Assembly: GCA_024742495.1 (NCBI GenBank)
Contig: JANSYJ010000003.1
Coordinates: forward strand, 248,001 to 312,000
Direction of reading: 5' to 3'
Length of the DNA stretch: 64,000 nt
DNA from: Bacteroidota bacterium
GTDB lineage: Bacteria > Bacteroidota > Bacteroidia > Flavobacteriales > Schleiferiaceae
Shown here: positions 9,525 through 18,541 of the stretch, one piece after another
Layout: each line of letters begins with the position of its first letter
Numbering within the stretch: the first letter of the stretch is position 1
Notes under the pieces: generated by a model
What the model was told of the DNA's origin: nothing
What the model saw: the letters and a program-made list of their open reading frames with translations, nothing else
The model's database searches: none
Made by a program: the position numbers and the translations under genes

Positions 9525-10369
9525 TGGAATTAGGAAAAATCAACAAGCTTATCGCAGAACGTTTAACCCCTCAAGGCCTTTACTTGGTTGATGCTGAGGG
9601 AAATGAAGTTCTATTGCCAAATTCGCGCATGCCAAAGAAACCCGATCTTGGAAGCGAAATGGAGGCCTTTATTTATCGCGATTCGGAGGAACGATTAATT
9701 GCTACCCTAGAAAAGCCCTTTGCCCAGGTAGGTGAAATTGCTGGTTTGGAAGTAATGGATGCGGTACCCTTCGGCTACTTTTTAAATTGGGGATTAGATA
9801 AGCAAGTTTTACTGCCTAAAAAGGAAGTGCGCCATAACCTGGATATCGGCGATTTTGTGGGTGTTTTCCTTTATGTTGATACCCTTAGCGAACGCATTAC
9901 CGCATCGGCACGATTAGAGCGTCATTTTAATCATGATATCGATGATTTAAATGAACAGGATGGCGTAATCTGCACCGTGCTTCAAAAGGAGAAGTTGGGA
10001 TTCCTAGTCACTTTTGGCGACCGTTTTCACGGTATGATTTACCACAATGAAATCTTTAGTGTATTGCAGCCAGGGCAAAAAATAAAGGCCTATATCCGTA
10101 AACTGCGCGAAGATGGTAAAGTGGATCTAATCCTTCAGCCGGAAGGCATGGATCACGTTGAACCTAGTGCCCAAAAAATTCTCGATCGCCTAAAGGAGAA
10201 CGGCGGCGAATTGCCATTTCACGATAAGTCTGATCCGCAATTGATTCAAAAGGAATTTGGGATGAGCAAGAAGACTTTTAAAAAGGCGGTTGGTACTCTA
10301 TATCGCAAGAAGTTAATCAGCCTTAAGGATCAGGGAATTCAATTGAATAGCCCCGATTCAGCATCTTAA
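9524..10369 (+). CDS. cvfB: S1-like RNA-binding protein, CvfB/YitL family
   Basis: The 281-residue length and layout match CvfB: repeated S1-like beta-barrel domains (about residues 1-65, 70-140 with DAVPFGYFLNWGLDKQVLLPKKE, and 145-210 with VTFGDRFHGMIYHNEIF) and a C-terminal winged-helix segment (LPFHDKSDPQLIQKEFGMSKKTFKKAVGTLYRKKLI). Family members bind RNA and were first described as affecting virulence-gene expression in Firmicutes; in Bacteroidota the role is unknown. Its start overlaps the SulP stop by one base. No strong terminator follows. The family call is firm; the symbol is by family only. Confidence 0.88.
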   Translation: MELGKINKLIAERLTPQGLYLVDAEGNEVLLPNSRMPKKPDLGSEMEAFIYRDSEERLIATLEKPFAQVGEIAGLEVMDAVPFGYFLNWGLDKQVLLPKKEVRHNLDIGDFVGVFLYVDTLSERITASARLERHFNHDIDDLNEQDGVICTVLQKEKLGFLVTFGDRFHGMIYHNEIFSVLQPGQKIKAYIRKLREDGKVDLILQPEGMDHVEPSAQKILDRLKENGGELPFHDKSDPQLIQKEFGMSKKTFKKAVGTLYRKKLISLKDQGIQLNSPDSAS

Positions 10370-10444
10370 TCCAATACTTCCTCATTCAATTATCAGCTTA
10401 GGAGGCGATTGAATCCAATTAGGATTTTATTAGATCTTGCTGCC

Positions 10445-11416
10445 TTAAAAAAACGCTGCTCTTTTTTGAATTTCGGCCACAATTAAATTGGCGTGAATAC
10501 GTGAGTTTTCAATAAACCATTTATTGGTTTCTAGTCCACCGCAAATAACGCCGGCAAGAAATAAACCGGGGATTGAGCTTTCCATGGTTTCACTATTGTA
10601 AATGGGTTTGCGACTTTCTTCAAGCGAAAATTCCAAACCAATATTTTGTAAAAAGTCAAAATCCGGACGATAACCGGTTAGGGCCAAAACGGCATCATTG
10701 GGAATTCGCTTCAAGCTGCCGTTCTGCTTAAACAAAACCTCCTTTTCTTTAATTTCAATAAGTTCCGACTTAAAATAGGCCTTAATCGAACCTTCCTCAA
10801 TGCGATTTAGCATATCCGGACGTACCCAATACTTTACCCGCGGTGATATCTCATCCTCGCGAATAATCATACTCACTTCTTTGGCCCCTTTGCGATAAAG
10901 CTCCAAAGCCGCATCTACTGCCGAGTTTGCCGCGCCTACAACTACCACTCTTTGTTCGAAATAGGGATGAGGGTCTTTGTAGTAATGAGCCACTTTGGCC
11001 AGTTCTTCACCGGGGATATTAAGCGGATTAACCAAATCGTAAAAGCCGGTAGCCAGGGCTAAGTACTTACAAGTATATTCGGCCTTATCAGTTTGTAATT
11101 GAAATCCAGCCTCGCTTTTGTTTACGGCCAGAAGTCTTTCCGCTAAGCGAAGCTCAAGTTTATGGAGCATGCAAACTTTCCGGTAGTACTCTAGGGCCTC
11201 GGCGCGATTAGGCTTGGTGTTTTGGGCGATAAAGGGAACACCGCCAATTTCCAATTTGTCGGCGGTGGAGAAAAATGTCATGCTAAGGGGATAGTGGTAA
11301 AGGCTATTAACCAAATAACCCTTCTCAATAATTAAGTATTTAAGACCAGCTTCCTTGGCAGCGATGCCACAGGCCAAGCCAATTGGACCGGCGCCGATAA
11401 TGATTAAGTCGTACAT
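10445..11416 (-). CDS. ypdA: YpdA-like FAD/NAD(P)-dependent disulphide reductase
   Basis: The 323-residue protein begins YDLIIIGAGPIGLACGIAAKEAG (FAD-binding GxGxxG), has VVVVGAANSAVDAALELYRKGA in the middle (second, NAD(P)H-binding Rossmann motif) and the FAD-contacting segment IPGLFLAGVICGG near the end. FFSTADKLEIGGVPF is characteristic of the YpdA group, which reduces bacillithiol disulphide in Firmicutes and is widespread in Bacteroidota. Unlike thioredoxin reductase it lacks the CxxC active site, and I see none here. It is divergent from the cytochrome lipoprotein gene, with about 110 bases between. Substrate assignment to bacillithiol is by family only. Confidence 0.87.
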   Translation of the reverse strand: MYDLIIIGAGPIGLACGIAAKEAGLKYLIIEKGYLVNSLYHYPLSMTFFSTADKLEIGGVPFIAQNTKPNRAEALEYYRKVCMLHKLELRLAERLLAVNKSEAGFQLQTDKAEYTCKYLALATGFYDLVNPLNIPGEELAKVAHYYKDPHPYFEQRVVVVGAANSAVDAALELYRKGAKEVSMIIREDEISPRVKYWVRPDMLNRIEEGSIKAYFKSELIEIKEKEVLFKQNGSLKRIPNDAVLALTGYRPDFDFLQNIGLEFSLEESRKPIYNSETMESSIPGLFLAGVICGGLETNKWFIENSRIHANLIVAEIQKRAAFF

Positions 11417-11525
11417 ATCTCTTTAAACGCTCTTAGTGCAGATTGTTTAAGCGCAATTTCGCCTTTGTAACTGGCTTCACCAATTTGTTGCTAAACAATT
11501 GCACCTTTGTAGAAAATCATTTTTT

Positions 11526-12446
11526 ATGCGACGCATACTCATTGTACTCAGCTTGCTTATTCTAGGCCTTGTCGCTTGTCGCCAAGCTGCTATAGAAACC
11601 ATAAATGTTGATGAATTATCAGCCGAAAGGCAAGAAGCCAGCGAAAAGGTTTTAAAGCAAAACTGCCAAAGCTGCCATGCCCCCTTTGCTGATACAGATA
11701 CTCGTTTGGCCCCACCATTTTTTGCCATTCGAAAACACTACTTAAAGGAATACCCCGAAAAAGGTGATTTTATTAAAGCGATAATGGCCTTTGTAGATAA
11801 GCCAAGTGAAGAGAAGGTTCTGATGAAGGGCGCTCGCAAGAAATTTGGCCTTATGCCTCCTATTAATCTCGATATAGATGTGCTTAATGATTTGGCCATT
11901 TACTTATACGATGAAGAACAGCCTTCGCCGCATCAGCCGGGGAGCGATGTGGAAATACAGAGCCCAGAGTCGGAAGTAAAACGCTTAGCACTAAGTACTA
12001 AAAAAGTATTAGGCAAAAACCTAATGCAAGCTTTAAGTAAAGGTGGTAAGGACTATGCACTTTCCTTTTGTAATCTCAATGCCATCCGCCTTAGCGATAG
12101 TATGTCGATGCAATTGGGAAGCCTTATTAAACGAGTTTCAGACCGACCGAGAAATCCGGGAAACCGCGCTACTGAAGCGGAAGCAAAGCTCATTCAGGAA
12201 TATCAAAAAATGCTGACCAATGGAGAAGCTTTAGAACCAAGAATTGTTAAAACCGCGACTGGATTGAAAGGCTATCATGCCATCACAACCATGTCTATGT
12301 GCTTGCAATGCCACGGTAAAAAAGGAGCCGACCTTGATCCTAGTTTTTATGAAGAAATTAAAAAGCTTTATCCCGAGGATGAAGCGCATGCTTATGGCTT
12401 GGATGAAATAAGGGGTTTATGGGTTATAGCCCTTGATTCTTTGTAA
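11526..12446 (+). CDS. Lipoprotein with cytochrome c domain plus DUF3365 (Tll0287-like) haem domain
   Basis: Translation most plausibly starts at the ATG at 11526, giving a lipoprotein signal (LILGLVAC, lipidated Cys about residue 18) and 306 residues. A mono-haem cytochrome c domain follows, with CQSCH at residues 47-51 and a likely methionine ligand in KKFGLMPPI (about residue 120). The C-terminal half (about 150-306) resembles DUF3365/Tll0287-like haem sensors: MSMCLQCHGKK carries a second CxxCH, and the end reads AYGLDEIRGLWVIAL. The protein would sit on the periplasmic side as an electron carrier or redox sensor. An upstream TTG at 11499 would destroy the signal peptide. The next gene begins 20 bases later and may be co-transcribed. 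Confidence 0.85.
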   Translation: MRRILIVLSLLILGLVACRQAAIETINVDELSAERQEASEKVLKQNCQSCHAPFADTDTRLAPPFFAIRKHYLKEYPEKGDFIKAIMAFVDKPSEEKVLMKGARKKFGLMPPINLDIDVLNDLAIYLYDEEQPSPHQPGSDVEIQSPESEVKRLALSTKKVLGKNLMQALSKGGKDYALSFCNLNAIRLSDSMSMQLGSLIKRVSDRPRNPGNRATEAEAKLIQEYQKMLTNGEALEPRIVKTATGLKGYHAITTMSMCLQCHGKKGADLDPSFYEEIKKLYPEDEAHAYGLDEIRGLWVIALDSL

Positions 12447-12465
12447 ATTGAAGCAAATTTCCACC

Positions 12466-13389
12466 ATGCTCATTTTTCGCCCTTGTAGCTTGCTTTTCTT
12501 GCTTTTGCCTTTTCTTCAAAATGCTCAAAGCTTGGATTCTTTAATAGCGAGCTTCAACCGTAATTTGGAAAATTTCGACACATTTAATCCTCATTATGGA
12601 CCAGTGCATATTGATAGTACTGCTATGCCTATGGCGGATAAAAAGGCCTTCCTTGCCGAATATGAAGTGGAGCCAAATGAAGTGGAGCCAATAGAGCTAC
12701 AGAGCTTTTACCTAGTTCGGTTAGATTCCATCGTTCGCTTACTTTTCGCAGAGCCAGACTTACTTAAAAGGGATTTAGCTAAGCATTTGAAATGTGGGGT
12801 AATTCAAACTGAAGATCGGCGTTTTTTGCAATTGAGCTTTCATGAAAACACGGGTGGTACTTACCAAAGCAGGGTGGTTCATTATTTATATCGCAGTGCC
12901 GATAGCAGCTACTCATCAATTTACATGAATAATGACGAGGAGATTAATTTGGATGCCGATGGCTATCTCGATGTTGATTACTTGGGTTCTCGATCAGACA
13001 CTAATTATTACTTTTTTCAGGGAGGGGTAAGAGGCTGTTCATACTGCTTCGCCAGTACAGCGGGAATTTTTATCGCGACTGCAAATGGCCTCTCCGAATT
13101 TCAAACTATTGAAGTAAATAGCCGATACTGGGGCACTACCATTGAAATTGACAAAAAAGATGATGGCAGTCGAGAAATTGCCGTTCACCATCAGGTGGAT
13201 GATTTAAGCGGACCCTGTTATTGCGATAGAGCCCGAGAAGGGGAGGAGGATAATTTTGACCAAGAACAAGGTGCGGCGATTTATTGCAAGTACCTCTATC
13301 GCTATTATAAATATCGAATTTACCTTTTAGAAAGTAGCTGTCTTTACCAGGATCCGCTAGATCCCGAGGGCTTACGATTTGAAGATTAA
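12466..13389 (+). CDS. Secreted protein of unknown function
   Basis: I do not recognise this 307-residue protein. The ATG at 12466 gives a clean signal peptide (LLFLLLPFLQNAQS), which the longer frame from 12433 would spoil and which also avoids overlapping the cytochrome gene. The mature part is acidic, beta-rich and has four cysteines in two CxxC/CxC pairs (GCSYC near residue 200 and CYC near 252), plus two more near the C terminus, suggesting disulphides or metal binding. It lies 20 bases after the di-haem lipoprotein and could serve the same envelope function. Its last 18 bases overlap the convergent DASS transporter gene. Confidence 0.7.
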   Translation: MLIFRPCSLLFLLLPFLQNAQSLDSLIASFNRNLENFDTFNPHYGPVHIDSTAMPMADKKAFLAEYEVEPNEVEPIELQSFYLVRLDSIVRLLFAEPDLLKRDLAKHLKCGVIQTEDRRFLQLSFHENTGGTYQSRVVHYLYRSADSSYSSIYMNNDEEINLDADGYLDVDYLGSRSDTNYYFFQGGVRGCSYCFASTAGIFIATANGLSEFQTIEVNSRYWGTTIEIDKKDDGSREIAVHHQVDDLSGPCYCDRAREGEEDNFDQEQGAAIYCKYLYRYYKYRIYLLESSCLYQDPLDPEGLRFED

Positions 13390-14796
13390 GGGAATCATAA
13401 AATAGGAGTAAAGACTAATTAGCACTATGCTTATCACATTGAAAATGATTCCTGCCTTAGCCATATCTGCCGTTCGAATATAACCACTGCTATATACAAT
13501 GGCATTGGGAGGTGTGGCCACGGGAAACATAAAGGCACAGCTGGCTCCCAAACTCAGGGGAATTGCCAAATACCAAGGATCAAAGCCCAGCTCACTGGCA
13601 ATAATAAAGGCTACTGGCACAAAAACCGATACCAAGGCGACATTGCTCATCACTTCGGTTAAGAACACCGCAAAAGCACATATTAAGAGGCTAATAATTA
13701 AGAGGGAGCTCCAGCCCGTGCTCACTAATGTTTCGGCCACCGTTTGCACCAGCTTACTAATTTCTAAAGCCTTGGCTAAACTTAAACCGCCACCAAAAAG
13801 CAGAATAATATTCCATGGTAAGCGTCCAAGATCTTGTTCGTTTAATAGAGCCTTGCCTTTGCTGCCAGAAGGAAGAATGAAGAGAACGATTAAACCAGCA
13901 ATGGCAATGAGGGTGTCGCTTAAATGTTCTAAAAATTGAATTTGATTTAACTGAGCTCTAAAAACCCAAGCGATGGCCATGGCTCCTAAAACGATAGCTA
14001 CTTTTCGTTCGGCGCTGCTTGGTTTACCCAGTTTTTTAAGTTCACCCCGCAGTAGGGGCTCTATTCCCTGTAAGGAAGTTTCCTTGGAAGGGAAGAGTAC
14101 TTTGGAAAGAACAAACCACACCAAAATAAACAAGACCGCACTTAGGGGAAAGGCAAATAGCAACCAATCCGAAAAAGCCACTTCACGACCGAGAGAGGCA
14201 CTGCTTAAGCTGGCAAATACCAAATTTGGAGGCGTGCCAATTAAAGTGGCCATTCCGCCAATATTAGCCGAATAGGCAATGCCAAGCATTAGGGCGATAC
14301 CAAAGTTTTTTGAAGCCTTAGCATTGCCCATTTTCTCTTCAAGAAGTTGAAAGAGGCTAAGGCCGATGGGCAACATCATAATAGTAGTTGCGGTGTTGGA
14401 TATCCACATGCTTAAAGCCGCCGTGGCCAGCATGGTGCCTAGTAAGATGCGATTAGGCGATGTTCCGCTGCGCAATAAAATATGCAGGGCTATTCGCCGA
14501 TGAAGATTCCATTTCTCGATCGCCAAGCCTAAGGCAAATCCACCTAAAAAAAGAAAAATGATAAGATGTCCATAAAGGGCACCGACTTCTTTTGGGCTTA
14601 ATATACCCGCCAATGGGAATAATATTAAAGGCAGTAAAGCGGTAACGCCTAAGGGGATACGATTGGAAAGCCACCAAGCTAACATCCAAGCGAGACTGGC
14701 TAAAACAAAACTTTGTTCGTAGCTAAGTGGTGCCAAACTAGCGATAATGAAAAACAAAATGGGTCCGGCGCTTAGAATAAGTGTCCGTTTATTCAT
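13372..14796 (-). CDS. DASS (SLC13) family sodium:anion symporter
   Basis: This 474-residue, roughly 11-helix membrane protein carries the duplicated DASS architecture: a first half with ISNTATTIMMLPIG and IGTPPNLVFASL, and a second half with MSNVALVSVFVPVA and VATPPNAIVYSSG. The two SN(T/V) hairpin motifs form the sodium and substrate sites in VcINDY-type transporters; the second has Val where Thr is usual. Members import C4-dicarboxylates, citrate or sulphate with sodium. The substrate is not determinable here, though the SulP transporter 4 kb away makes sulphate worth considering. It converges on and overlaps the preceding secreted protein gene by 18 bases. Confidence 0.9.
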   Translation of the reverse strand: MNKRTLILSAGPILFFIIASLAPLSYEQSFVLASLAWMLAWWLSNRIPLGVTALLPLILFPLAGILSPKEVGALYGHLIIFLFLGGFALGLAIEKWNLHRRIALHILLRSGTSPNRILLGTMLATAALSMWISNTATTIMMLPIGLSLFQLLEEKMGNAKASKNFGIALMLGIAYSANIGGMATLIGTPPNLVFASLSSASLGREVAFSDWLLFAFPLSAVLFILVWFVLSKVLFPSKETSLQGIEPLLRGELKKLGKPSSAERKVAIVLGAMAIAWVFRAQLNQIQFLEHLSDTLIAIAGLIVLFILPSGSKGKALLNEQDLGRLPWNIILLFGGGLSLAKALEISKLVQTVAETLVSTGWSSLLIISLLICAFAVFLTEVMSNVALVSVFVPVAFIIASELGFDPWYLAIPLSLGASCAFMFPVATPPNAIVYSSGYIRTADMAKAGIIFNVISIVLISLYSYFMIPLIFKS

Positions 14797-14899
14797 GATG
14801 CCAAATTTAGCATAGCTTTAAAGGGCTTTTAAGGGTATTTGTCGAAAATTTCAGTAGTCCATAAAGACATTGTGTAAATTCGAGACAAATTTAGAATTC

Positions 14900-17674
14900 G
14901 TGCCAAGCAAACAAGACTTAGCAGCAGGAGTGGATCTCATTTATCGATTTGATGCTCAGGGCAATATCAATTATTTGAATGAAAGGGCTTTAGAGCTTTT
15001 TGGAGGACCCAAGGAAGCAATTATTGGTCAGCCCTATTTTAATTTCGTGCGGGAAGATTTCCGGGCGGAATTGGCCACTTTTTACAAAAAGCAAATTGAA
15101 CTTAAACAAGATAGTAGCTACTTCGAGTTTCCCTTCGTAGCCAACAATCAAGAAACTTGGCTTGGACAAACCATTCAACTCATTATTGAAGATAATAGGG
15201 TGGTAGAGGTTTTTGGTGTAGCGCGCCCAATTACGGAATTTAAGCAAGTTAAGGCAGACCTTAAAAGTAGTGAGCATCACTTACTCTCATTATTAGAACA
15301 TTTAGACGAGGCTATTTTAATTGAAGATGAGCAGGGTCGAATTCGTTATATCAATCAAAACTTTATTTCCTATTTCCGACTAAATCATAATCCCAAGGAT
15401 ATTATCGGACAAGTCTTTGCGCCACTAGAAGCAAAGGTCATTGAGCAAGTTTATGAGCCGAGTCTTTTTGCTAAGGATAAGGAGGAACTGCTTCAGCAGA
15501 AGCAAATTAAACGATCTCAAATAATAGCGCTAAAGGATGAACGCGTGCTTGAGCGAGATTATATACCCATGTTTATTGACCAAAAGTATAAAGGTCATCT
15601 TTGGGTGTATCGCGATGTTACGTTAAGGGATTTAACCGAGCAGGCGCTGAAAGAAAGTGAAAAGAAGTACCGCGAGATCATTCAGAATATTGATTTAGGT
15701 TTGATGGAGGTGGATAATGATGAAACCATTCTTTGGGCCAATCAATCCTTTCTTAATTCCACCGGTCATAATTTAAACGACATCCTGCAAAAGGATGCGA
15801 AAGCAGTATTTTTAAATGATGATGACCGCGCCTATCACTTGGCACAGTTAGAGCAAACTCAAAAGAAAAGAGAAAAAGGCGAGCATAGCGTTTATGAGCT
15901 CCCCATTCGGCATAGCGATGGCGGCCGTTTATGGATGATGATTTCTGGTGCGCCGATAAAGGATATTTCCGGAAAGGTTGTAGGCTCCTTGGGAATTCAT
16001 CATAATATTACTCCTCTAAAAGACCTTCAGCGTCAATTGGAATATCGCCTGCAACTGCAAACTATAGTGCTAAAGCTCGCCAATGAACTCATACTTTTTG
16101 ATCCTGCCAAGGAGCATGAGGTAATCCAAGATGCCATCGCGAGCATGGGTAGTTTTGTGCAGGCCGATCGAGTGTATATTTTTGATTACCATTTAGACCG
16201 CAATAGCACCAGCAATACTTATGAGTGGTGTGCGGAAGGAATTAGTCCCGAAATTGAAAACCTTCAAGAGGTACCCTTAGATGCCATTCCCGATTGGTAT
16301 GAAACTCATTCTAAGGGCGAACCAATGATTTACGATCGGGTGCAAGATTTACCGGAAGGGCATGCCGTTCGAGAAATTTTGGAACCCCAAGGAATACAAT
16401 CGATAATTACGGTACCCATCTTTGGTAATAATATCCTGCAAGGCTTTATAGGTTTTGATGCGGTTAAGGGCTTAAAAGAATGGACCGAGGATGAAGCGGA
16501 GCTTTTGGGTTTTATGGCCCAGATGCTGGCGGCACATCACATACGACAGGATGTAGAGAAACAGCTTAGCGCCAGTGAATTTAGGATGCGCACCATTTTA
16601 GAAAATGCCCTCGATGCGGTGATAACCATTAATCAGGATGGTTTAATTGAAAGCTGGAATAAGCAGGCGGAGGAAATATTTAAATTTAAAGAAGCCGAGG
16701 TATTAGGGCATAGCCTTAGCGGTAAAATTATTCCAGAAAAATTTGCTCAGGCTCATGATCGCGGCATAATGCATTTTGTTGAAACCGGCGAGGGTCCAGT
16801 CCTCAATCAAAGAATTGAATTAGTGGCCCATGATAAGCATGGACATCACTTCCCGGTAGAGCTGAGTATAATTCCATTTAAAACGGGCGATCGTTATTTC
16901 TTTTCTTCCTTTTTACGCGATATAACAAGTCGTAAAAAGGCCGAAGAGGATATGAGCTTAGCTTTAGAGCAACAGCGCGATTTGGCCCGAATGAAGTCGA
17001 GGCTAATCTCCATGGCCTCTCATGAATTTAGAACGCCCTTAACCACTATTAAGGCCAATGCTGAAATGTTGGAATTATGGACGGAGCGTTTACCGGAAGA
17101 ACATCAACCCAAGGCCTTAAAATACCTTGGACGCCTAAACCATGAGACCAATCGCTTAAGTAATATTATGACCGATATCTTGGTGCTCGGTCGTTTAGAG
17201 TCTGGAAAAATTAGGATTAATAAAAAGTCTCTGGACCTAGTTAGTTTTTTAAGAGACTCCTTAGACCGCAATTGGACCAATCAAAAGGATAATCGCGAAA
17301 TTGAATTCAAGCTCAGTGGTGGTCCAAGGTTAGTATCGATAGATCCTGAGCTATTGGAGCATATTGTACAGAATTTAGTAAGCAATGCCTTTAAGTATTC
17401 GCCCGGCGCCGCTAATCCCGAAATGGACTTAAAGTTTGCCGCCGATCACGTAAGATTAAGCATTAAAGATCATGGCATCGGAGTGCCTAAAGAAGATCAG
17501 GATAAAATATTCACCTCCTTCTTTAGAGCCGAAAACACCCACGGTATTCAAGGTAGCGGAATGGGTTTAGCCGTAGTTAAGCAAATGAGTGATATGCAAA
17601 ACTTAAATTTGCGCTTCTTCAGTAAAGAAGGAGAAGGCTCCGAGTTTGTAATTGATATCCCTTTAAATGACTAA
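14900..17674 (+). CDS. Multi-PAS/GAF hybrid-input sensor histidine kinase
   Basis: No transmembrane segment is visible, so this is a soluble sensor. In order it has a PAS domain at the very N terminus (DLIYRFDAQGNINYLNERAL), a second and a third PAS domain (to about residue 380), a GAF domain (about 390-550), a fourth PAS domain (about 560-680), then a HisKA domain whose phosphorylated His is residue 708 (MASHEFRTPLTTIK) and an HATPase_c domain (LVSNAFKYSPG, DHGIGVPKED, GSGMGLAVVKQ). There is no in-frame ATG near the start; I chose the GTG at 14900 over a TTG at 14870, with little to separate them. The stop overlaps the following response regulator by 8 bases, so the two form one two-component system. 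The signal is unknown; PAS/GAF input suggests redox, light or a small ligand. Confidence 0.9.
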   Translation: MPSKQDLAAGVDLIYRFDAQGNINYLNERALELFGGPKEAIIGQPYFNFVREDFRAELATFYKKQIELKQDSSYFEFPFVANNQETWLGQTIQLIIEDNRVVEVFGVARPITEFKQVKADLKSSEHHLLSLLEHLDEAILIEDEQGRIRYINQNFISYFRLNHNPKDIIGQVFAPLEAKVIEQVYEPSLFAKDKEELLQQKQIKRSQIIALKDERVLERDYIPMFIDQKYKGHLWVYRDVTLRDLTEQALKESEKKYREIIQNIDLGLMEVDNDETILWANQSFLNSTGHNLNDILQKDAKAVFLNDDDRAYHLAQLEQTQKKREKGEHSVYELPIRHSDGGRLWMMISGAPIKDISGKVVGSLGIHHNITPLKDLQRQLEYRLQLQTIVLKLANELILFDPAKEHEVIQDAIASMGSFVQADRVYIFDYHLDRNSTSNTYEWCAEGISPEIENLQEVPLDAIPDWYETHSKGEPMIYDRVQDLPEGHAVREILEPQGIQSIITVPIFGNNILQGFIGFDAVKGLKEWTEDEAELLGFMAQMLAAHHIRQDVEKQLSASEFRMRTILENALDAVITINQDGLIESWNKQAEEIFKFKEAEVLGHSLSGKIIPEKFAQAHDRGIMHFVETGEGPVLNQRIELVAHDKHGHHFPVELSIIPFKTGDRYFFSSFLRDITSRKKAEEDMSLALEQQRDLARMKSRLISMASHEFRTPLTTIKANAEMLELWTERLPEEHQPKALKYLGRLNHETNRLSNIMTDILVLGRLESGKIRINKKSLDLVSFLRDSLDRNWTNQKDNREIEFKLSGGPRLVSIDPELLEHIVQNLVSNAFKYSPGAANPEMDLKFAADHVRLSIKDHGIGVPKEDQDKIFTSFFRAENTHGIQGSGMGLAVVKQMSDMQNLNLRFFSKEGEGSEFVIDIPLND

Positions 17675-18407
17675 GATGGATCCCTTAAAAATATTAGTGG
17701 TAGAAGATGAGCCGATGATTGCCGAAAGCCTTTCGGAGATGCTGGAGCTATTAGGACATGAAGTTTTAGCAGTAGCAGAAAGTGGGGAGGAGGCCGTTAT
17801 GCAATTGCTTGAAAAGGAACCTGACTTGCTTTTATTGGATATTCAGCTAAAGGGGAAAATGGACGGCGTGGAGCTGGCGAGTTTAATAAAACAGAAGTAC
17901 AATATTCCTTTTGTATTTACCACCGCTTTCGCTGATGAGGCTACCATTTCAAGGGCTAAGGCTGAAGGTCCTTTTGGCTATATCGTAAAACCTTATGGGG
18001 TAAAAGATATTATGGCAGCCATTGAAGTGGCCATGTCTAATTACCGCCTTTTCCAAGAAATGCAAGGTTCCGAACCGTTAGCACCCATGCTATTGAATGA
18101 GCATCTCTATATTAAGGTGGAGCAACGATTGGTTAAGATCCAACAGTCGGATATTTTATATGCAGAGGCCAAAGGCGATTATGTTCTTATAAAAACCTTA
18201 AACGATAGCTTTATCATTTACTCCACTTTAAAGAAGGTAGTGGATAAGATTAGCGCTCCAAACTTTTTACAGGTCCACCGCAGTTACTTCATCAATTTGG
18301 ATCATATTGATGATATCGAAGAAACCACCATTAGCATTTCGGGCAAGCTTATTCCCGTTAGCCGCGCCAATCGCACCGAGCTCTTAAGTCGTATCCGAAC
18401 ATTGTAA
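17667..18407 (+). CDS. LytTR-type response regulator partnered with the upstream kinase
   Basis: The 246-residue protein has a receiver domain (residues 7-125) with acidic pair ED at 13-14, phospho-acceptor Asp58 in LLLLDIQLKG and the conserved Lys in YIVKPYG, then a LytTR DNA-binding domain (about 150-246) with FLQVHRSYFINLDHID. It should bind DNA when phosphorylated by the kinase it overlaps by 8 bases. An ATG three codons in (17676, directly after the kinase stop) is an equally good start. The pairing of a HisKA-type PAS kinase with a LytTR output is less usual than with OmpR or Fis outputs. Target promoters are not evident; no LytTR repeat pair was identified. Confidence 0.92.
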   Translation: MTKMDPLKILVVEDEPMIAESLSEMLELLGHEVLAVAESGEEAVMQLLEKEPDLLLLDIQLKGKMDGVELASLIKQKYNIPFVFTTAFADEATISRAKAEGPFGYIVKPYGVKDIMAAIEVAMSNYRLFQEMQGSEPLAPMLLNEHLYIKVEQRLVKIQQSDILYAEAKGDYVLIKTLNDSFIIYSTLKKVVDKISAPNFLQVHRSYFINLDHIDDIEETTISISGKLIPVSRANRTELLSRIRTL

Positions 18408-18541
18408 TTTCATTCGTCGGCAAAATGCAACCATTGACCGTGAAATGCAGTTTGCCGAACTAAAATTTAAAAATACCCTTCTAGGTCGAGATACATTCGC
18501 AGTGTTGTTTTGAATTACCCCACACCCCAAAAACTACACAA

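Noticed and set aside
13499-14275. Plus-strand ORFs of 100-146 codons inside the DASS transporter gene
   Set aside because: The opposite strand encodes a complete recognisable transporter; these frames have no family pattern.
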